DNA of 10,453 nt, taken from positions 1 to 10,453 of the forward strand of contig JAGVKY010000118.1 in NCBI GenBank assembly GCA_020050175.1. Direction: 5' to 3'. Shown one piece after another: positions 6,565-10,453 of this stretch. The translations under genes were made by a program, and so were the position numbers. Each line of letters opens with the position of its first letter. Positions within the stretch are counted from its first letter, which is position 1. Source of the stretch: Parachlamydiales bacterium (GTDB taxonomy: Bacteria > Chlamydiota > Chlamydiia > Chlamydiales > JAJFMK01). The notes beneath the pieces are model-generated. The model was not told the origin of the DNA. It ran no database searches and worked only from the letters and a program-made list of their open reading frames with translations.

Positions 6565-7485
6565 ATGAAAATTGCGATTATTGGTGCTGGCCTTGCTGGT
6601 CTTGCTGTTGCCTACTTTCTATCTGAGAAAGGAGAAGTGACACTTTTTGACGCGAAAGGAATTGGAGGGGGAGCTTCTGGAATGGCCGCTGGACTCTTGC
6701 ACCCTTTTGCTGGGCAGTCGGGTAAATTATGCCGCTTTGGGTGGGAGGGGCTTCTGGCCACTGTCGCCCTTCTAAACGAAGTCTATCCTCAAAAAAAGGG
6801 GGGAATTCTAAGACTCCCCTTTAATGAAAGAATGAGGGAGGGACTTGCCTCGCAATCAGAGCTCGCACCTCTCTCTCCTGAAGAAACAGAAAAACAATTT
6901 CCTCAAGTGGGAAAAAAATCTTCTTTCTGGTGCGAAGAGGGTTACCTCATCGATACTCCCGCTTATCTCGCCGCCCTATTTGAAAAATTAAAATCAAAGG
7001 GGAGCATCCTCGTTCAGCAAAAAGTGGAAGATTTCTCTTCCTTGCAGACTTTCGACAAGATCATTCTCTGCATGGGAAGCGACTCACCTTTTATTCCTCT
7101 TCAAAAACTCAAAGGTCATCTTTTAGAAATCGAGTGGCCCTCTCACCTTTCCCCCCTTGAATCCCCCATTTTAGGGGCAGGATACATCATCCCAAAAGGT
7201 CGCACCTGCATCATCGGCTCAACCTATGAAAGAAACTTCTCATCTGTTGCTCCAGATCTTGAATGGGCAAAACGAGAGCTACTTCCCCAAGCTGATCGCA
7301 TGATTAATGGCCTCTCTCAAGCCAAAGTCTTAAAAGTGATGGCAGGTGTCAGAGCTTCTACCCATGATCACCTTCCCCTCATCGAGTCCATCGATTCCAA
7401 AACCACCCTCTTTACAGGGCTCGGCTCCAGAGGGTTACTCTACCACGCCCTCTACGCCAAAAAACTGGCAGATGGCCTTATTTGA
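6565..7485 (+). CDS. FAD-dependent oxidoreductase, DAO family (D-amino-acid dehydrogenase / MnmC-C-like)
   Basis: This is a flavoenzyme of the D-amino-acid oxidase (DAO) superfamily. The FAD-binding loop starts at the first residues: MKIAIIGAGLAGLAVA, with GAGLAG at 7-12. An acidic residue ends the second strand in LFDA. GGGASGMAAGLLHPF (about 34-48) matches the GASG-x-x-x-G-h-h-x-P segment shared by DadA-type and MnmC C-terminal domains. A second FAD-contact region ILCMGSDSP follows near 168-176. The C-terminal GVRASTHDHLP and GLGSRGL are the usual FAD-closing strands. At 306 residues it is short but complete. The substrate may be a free amino acid or the tRNA wobble cmnm5U group, and sequence alone does not decide. 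C. trachomatis has a similar gene next to mdh (from memory, CT375). No Shine-Dalgarno is seen, but the Rossmann strand at residue 2 supports this ATG. Its 3' end overlaps the convergent membrane gene by 8 bases. Confidence 0.85.
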   Translation: MKIAIIGAGLAGLAVAYFLSEKGEVTLFDAKGIGGGASGMAAGLLHPFAGQSGKLCRFGWEGLLATVALLNEVYPQKKGGILRLPFNERMREGLASQSELAPLSPEETEKQFPQVGKKSSFWCEEGYLIDTPAYLAALFEKLKSKGSILVQQKVEDFSSLQTFDKIILCMGSDSPFIPLQKLKGHLLEIEWPSHLSPLESPILGAGYIIPKGRTCIIGSTYERNFSSVAPDLEWAKRELLPQADRMINGLSQAKVLKVMAGVRASTHDHLPLIESIDSKTTLFTGLGSRGLLYHALYAKKLADGLI

Positions 7486-8206
7486 TCTCATGCGGGGAGG
7501 AAGACCATCTTGAGCTTTGATCGAAGAAATAGGCCATAGGGTAGGCTAAAAAGAGGGCAATCAGCGGGGTTAGAAAAAGCCACTGTAAAACGAAAAATGG
7601 AGATTGCGGCGCGAGAAGGTAAGGATAGACGGAAGGAAAAGCGAGCCATAGGATAAAAATGGCTAAGGCAACAGGTCCGACAGCTGATAAAAATGGAATA
7701 AACCAAGACCTTTTTAAATCAGATGCAAGTTCTTTTGAAATCAGATGCCAGTGCCAACCCGTTCTCTGAATAATCGGAGCTACAAAGAAAATCAGAAGAA
7801 GACTCAACAATAGACCCCCGATGAGCAGCAATGTCATCAAAAGAGGCCATCCAATAAAAAAAACTTGAATAAGTGCCCCTAAGACAGGAATTAGGACTAG
7901 CCATTCAAAAAGCAAAGAGAGAAAAGAGACAACAGCAAAAAATAGAGCCCCTGCAAAGGACATCAGGAGGGCTATAGGAAGAAGTGAAAGCCTCTCTTGT
8001 ACAGCATCCTTGATCTGGCCACCTTTCCCGAGACCTTCAAAAACAATGGCAGTCGCTAATAGCGGCCCTATCATCAAATAGAGAGGGAAAATAATAGCTC
8101 TTCCCAACGTCCCGCTCCAAAATAAAGGAAAAAGAAAGAGGAGTAGAAAAAGAACTAAAAAAACAAATAAGAGCTGAGTTCTATGCATCAATTTAGATGC
8201 TACCAC
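7478..8206 (-). CDS. Polytopic membrane protein of unknown function
   Basis: This 242-residue protein has about six hydrophobic segments, near residues 10-31, 35-56, 74-100, 104-145 (probably two helices) and 168-192, with another at 203-228. It is therefore an integral inner-membrane protein. Polar loops lie at 58-73 (GLGKGGQIKDAVQER) and 146-167 (RTGWHWHLISKELASDLKR). The tail is short and polar. I see no transporter signature. A CysZ/EI24-like fold is possible from size and topology only. The start is uncertain: GTG at 8206, TTG at 8191 and ATG at 8188 are in frame. AGGTGG lies against the GTG and would suit the later starts better. The gene follows gltA by 57 bases on the same strand and probably shares the mdh-gltA transcript. 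Confidence 0.72.
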   Translation of the reverse strand: MVASKLMHRTQLLFVFLVLFLLLFLFPLFWSGTLGRAIIFPLYLMIGPLLATAIVFEGLGKGGQIKDAVQERLSLLPIALLMSFAGALFFAVVSFLSLLFEWLVLIPVLGALIQVFFIGWPLLMTLLLIGGLLLSLLLIFFVAPIIQRTGWHWHLISKELASDLKRSWFIPFLSAVGPVALAIFILWLAFPSVYPYLLAPQSPFFVLQWLFLTPLIALFLAYPMAYFFDQSSRWSSSPHEIK

Positions 8207-8263
8207 CTACTTTGAAGACTATCAAGTGTGACAGCTCAGAGTTTCTGTAAACTTGGTGATTTT

Positions 8264-9415
8264 TCACTTTTGATAAATATATTTGGGTCGATAGATCGGG
8301 ACACCCTTTCCTCCGCGAGCTACAACTCTTTCATGGTAAATTTGGATAGCGATACCTACAACCCTAGAGAGACCAAAAAGAGAGGTAAAATAGATGGGAA
8401 AAGGGAATCCAGCTGCGCTGAGGACGCTTCCAGAGATCGCATCAACATTGGGGTAGGGTGAAGAGATCTTTGGATTTTCTTTTAAAATTTTAGGACCGAC
8501 TTGTCTTAAAGAGAGGGCAAATTTGATCAAAGGATTGTCTGGAAAATGTTCCTTAGCAAAATCGTAGAGCACTTTCGCGCGGCTATCTTCCACTCTCAAA
8601 ACTGCATGACCGAAGCCAAACACAAGATCCCCTCTTGCAAGTCTCTCTCTTAAAGCTTTTTCCAGAGTTTGATCATTAAAATTGTCCCCAAGCTCTTTCA
8701 TTAACGCTTGGTTGAAGTCGAGGCAGTCTTCGTTGGCCCTTCCGTGACGGGGACCTGCCAGAGCATTAAGGCTTGCTGCCATCGAACCAAAAAGATCTTC
8801 TAATCCAGATGCAACAGCCTTACCCACAAAGGTAGAGAGATTGCCACCCCCATGATCGAAGTGGAGGATAAGAAAAAGCCTGAGGGCTTCCAAAAGTTGT
8901 TTGGATTTGCCCTTTAACTGTAATAAATCAAAAAAAGTCTCTGCAAATCCCCTCTCTTTAGAAGTTTGAGGAGTTTCTCCCCAGCCTGCATGGTGGTTAA
9001 TGACTAGAGCGGTTATAGCTGGCATTTTGGCGATAAGTCTAAGAGCATCTTCTTTCCAATCGCCTGATGACTCGTAGGTTCCTGCTAACATGAGAGCGAT
9101 CGATTGAAGCGCCATTGGCTTCGCCTCTCTTGGTAGTTTTAGAATAGCTTCTCTAGCAATGGGATGAAGTGTCGACCGCTTATGCAACTCTTCTGAAAAA
9201 TCTTTCAGTTCTTCCTCTTTAGGCAGATGACCTTCAAAAAGAAGAAAAATAAGCTCTTCAGGACTACGGTTAACCATATCGGAGACAGGGATCCCGCGAT
9301 AATAAAGCCCATTTTCGGGATCGACTGTCGATGTGGTGACTATTCCTATGGGATAGCCTCTTAAGCCTGTATCGAGGTTTTCACGAGTGATTGTAAAAAG
9401 AACTTCTGAATCCAT
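8264..9415 (-). CDS. gltA: Citrate synthase
   Basis: Citrate synthase condenses oxaloacetate with acetyl-CoA to citrate, the entry step of the TCA cycle. Active-site motifs are in order: HFDHGGGNLSTF (H185, H188), GPRHGRANE (catalytic H224), GFGHAVLR (H270, R274), YPNVDAISG (catalytic D325) and the FGLSR region near R351. The GHAVLR and PNVDAxSG forms match the mitochondrial-like branch, also found in some bacteria such as Geobacter as I recall, rather than the E. coli-type GHRVYK and N-x-DF forms. At 383 residues it is somewhat short. GPRHGR replaces the more usual GPLHGGA. The start follows the mdh stop by three bases (TAG GCG ATG) with GAGG just upstream, so the two are coupled. Chlamydiaceae lack this gene, while environmental chlamydiae have it. 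Confidence 0.93.
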   Translation of the reverse strand: MDSEVLFTITRENLDTGLRGYPIGIVTTSTVDPENGLYYRGIPVSDMVNRSPEELIFLLFEGHLPKEEELKDFSEELHKRSTLHPIAREAILKLPREAKPMALQSIALMLAGTYESSGDWKEDALRLIAKMPAITALVINHHAGWGETPQTSKERGFAETFFDLLQLKGKSKQLLEALRLFLILHFDHGGGNLSTFVGKAVASGLEDLFGSMAASLNALAGPRHGRANEDCLDFNQALMKELGDNFNDQTLEKALRERLARGDLVFGFGHAVLRVEDSRAKVLYDFAKEHFPDNPLIKFALSLRQVGPKILKENPKISSPYPNVDAISGSVLSAAGFPFPIYFTSLFGLSRVVGIAIQIYHERVVARGGKGVPIYRPKYIYQK

Positions 9416-9418
9416 CGC

Positions 9419-10408
9419 CTACCTCAAATAATACAAAATTTGTTCGAATTCTTCGTCCAGTTCGTGCTCGCTTGCCTTCATCTTATTTTGGATGAAATCA
9501 TTATTTTGTATATGGGGAACTGGTTTGACTTTTCCTCCTTCATATAGGGAGGGGAACGAGTAGATAAGATCTTCTCTCACACCATAAGGGTTGCCTTTAG
9601 CTGTTTGAGCAACCGAAAACCAGTCGTCAGAGGAATAAAGCCCTAAAACAAACTGAGCTGTTTCGACAATGGCGTGCGCTGCAGAAGCGGCCGAAGATTT
9701 GCCTCGAGCTTGAATCACCTCGGCTCCTCTTCCTTGGACCTTTTTGATAAAATCCTCTTCTAGCCATTTTAGATCAGAGAGTTCAAAGGAAATCTTCTTT
9801 CCCTTTACTTCTGCATGAAAAATATCAGGCACTTGCGTAGAAGAGTGGTTGCCCCAGATGGCTACCTTCCGAATATCAGCTACAGCCATATTCAATTTAT
9901 GAGCTAGAAGTGAGCGTGCCCGATTCTCATCGAGCCTTGTCATAGCAAAAAAATTGTCCCTCTTTAACTTGGGAGCTTTTTCTCTCGCTATCAAACAATT
10001 GGTGTTGCAAGGGTTGCCGACGACAATCACTTTACAGTCGGAATCTGCAACTTGATTGAGAGCGCTCCCCTGCTCCACAAAGATCTTAGCGTTTTCATAC
10101 ATAAGATCTTTTCTTTCCATCCCAGGGCCGCGGGGCTTAGCTCCAACAAGGAGAGCGAGCTCTACACCCTCAAAGGCTTTGTAAGGACTCGACTCAATCT
10201 TAACCTCTTGCAAAAGAGGCAAAGCACAATCTTCGAGCTCCATCTTGACACCCTGAAGCGAAGGTATAGCTTGTTCGATCTCAAGAAGATGGAGAGAGAC
10301 AGGTGTGTCATCCCCAAATAATTCGCCATTGGCAATCCGAAAGATCAAGCTGTAGGCAATTTGCCCAGCTCCTCCCGAAATCGCTACACGTCGCAAAGGT
10401 TTTACCAT
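9419..10408 (-). CDS. mdh: NAD-dependent malate dehydrogenase
   Basis: This enzyme oxidises L-malate to oxaloacetate with NAD+ in the TCA cycle. I place the start at ATG 10408 (329 residues), preceded by GAGG with five-base spacing. An in-frame TTG at 10444 would add 12 residues (ending GIEGHM) with no homology to the family. Numbered from ATG: NAD loop SGGAGQIAYS (11-20, the third glycine being A18, as in chlamydial Mdh), LLEIE (41-45, an acidic residue that fits NAD), mobile loop PRGPGMERK with R93 and R99, GNP with N132, RLDENR with D160 and R163, and catalytic H188 in WGNHSS. The ARGKSSAASAA stretch (about 234-244) is typical of this cytosolic-type Mdh. It is the first gene seen of the mdh-gltA-membrane protein operon. 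The promoter would lie beyond the right edge. Confidence 0.94.
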   Translation of the reverse strand: MVKPLRRVAISGGAGQIAYSLIFRIANGELFGDDTPVSLHLLEIEQAIPSLQGVKMELEDCALPLLQEVKIESSPYKAFEGVELALLVGAKPRGPGMERKDLMYENAKIFVEQGSALNQVADSDCKVIVVGNPCNTNCLIAREKAPKLKRDNFFAMTRLDENRARSLLAHKLNMAVADIRKVAIWGNHSSTQVPDIFHAEVKGKKISFELSDLKWLEEDFIKKVQGRGAEVIQARGKSSAASAAHAIVETAQFVLGLYSSDDWFSVAQTAKGNPYGVREDLIYSFPSLYEGGKVKPVPHIQNNDFIQNKMKASEHELDEEFEQILYYLR

Positions 10409-10453
10409 GTGGCCCTCAATTCCGGACTCTACCCCCTCCCCCAAAATCTGTCA

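Noticed and set aside
8207..8263. Possible terminator between gltA and the membrane gene
   Set aside because: Only a weak AGTTT/AAACT stem without a T run is seen, so read-through is more likely.
10409..10444. Upstream TTG start for mdh adding 12 residues
   Set aside because: The extra residues match nothing in the family, and the ATG at 10408 has a better-spaced GAGG and begins just before the NAD-binding strand.
1..10453. tRNA, rRNA, CRISPR array or riboswitch
   Set aside because: The only non-coding stretches are short spacers. None contains a cloverleaf, direct-repeat array or known riboswitch core that I can see.

Overview
The window looks like a chromosomal segment of an environmental chlamydia, a member of Chlamydiae outside the family Chlamydiaceae. 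The malate dehydrogenase has the GGxGQIAYS dinucleotide loop, RGPGMER loop, WGNHS catalytic motif and ARGKSSAASAA stretch that I recall from chlamydial Mdh. From memory, the HflX / PhnP-like hydrolase pair and the DAO-family oxidoreductase also have counterparts near mdh and hflX in Chlamydia trachomatis (about CT375-CT380). A citrate synthase gene sits beside mdh. Chlamydiaceae lack citrate synthase, which argues for a Parachlamydia-, Waddlia- or Simkania-like organism with a fuller TCA cycle. Species cannot be fixed from sequence alone.

Layout from left to right. Positions 1-89 look like the terminal part of an insertion sequence with an IS5/IS6-type tip. It abuts, and appears to have cut off, the C-terminus of a DUF692 (MNIO-family) gene at 75-821. 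A leftward operon then runs from about 4800 down to 75: a membrane-anchored protein of unknown function, a PhnP-like metallo-beta-lactamase hydrolase, HflX, the tRNA methylthiotransferase MtaB, and the DUF692 gene. The first four are joined by stop/start overlaps (TAATG, ATGA, ATGA).

A 170-base AT-rich divergent spacer (4703-4872) separates this operon from a monocistronic rightward gene. That gene encodes a Rossmann/SDR-like protein with a histidine-rich N-terminal tail and degenerate nucleotide-binding and catalytic motifs, and it is closed by a clear intrinsic terminator (6128-6172). Then come two tandem short inverted repeats, a small leftward basic protein (6260-6508), and a 56-base divergent spacer.

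The spacer leads to a rightward FAD-dependent DAO-family oxidoreductase (6565-7485). It converges with, and overlaps by 8 bases, the last gene of a second leftward operon: mdh, then gltA, then a polytopic membrane protein (10408 down to 7478). Mdh makes oxaloacetate and citrate synthase condenses it with acetyl-CoA, so this operon encodes two consecutive TCA-cycle steps. The coding strand is mostly minus and coding density is high. I found no tRNA, rRNA, CRISPR array or complete mobile element.
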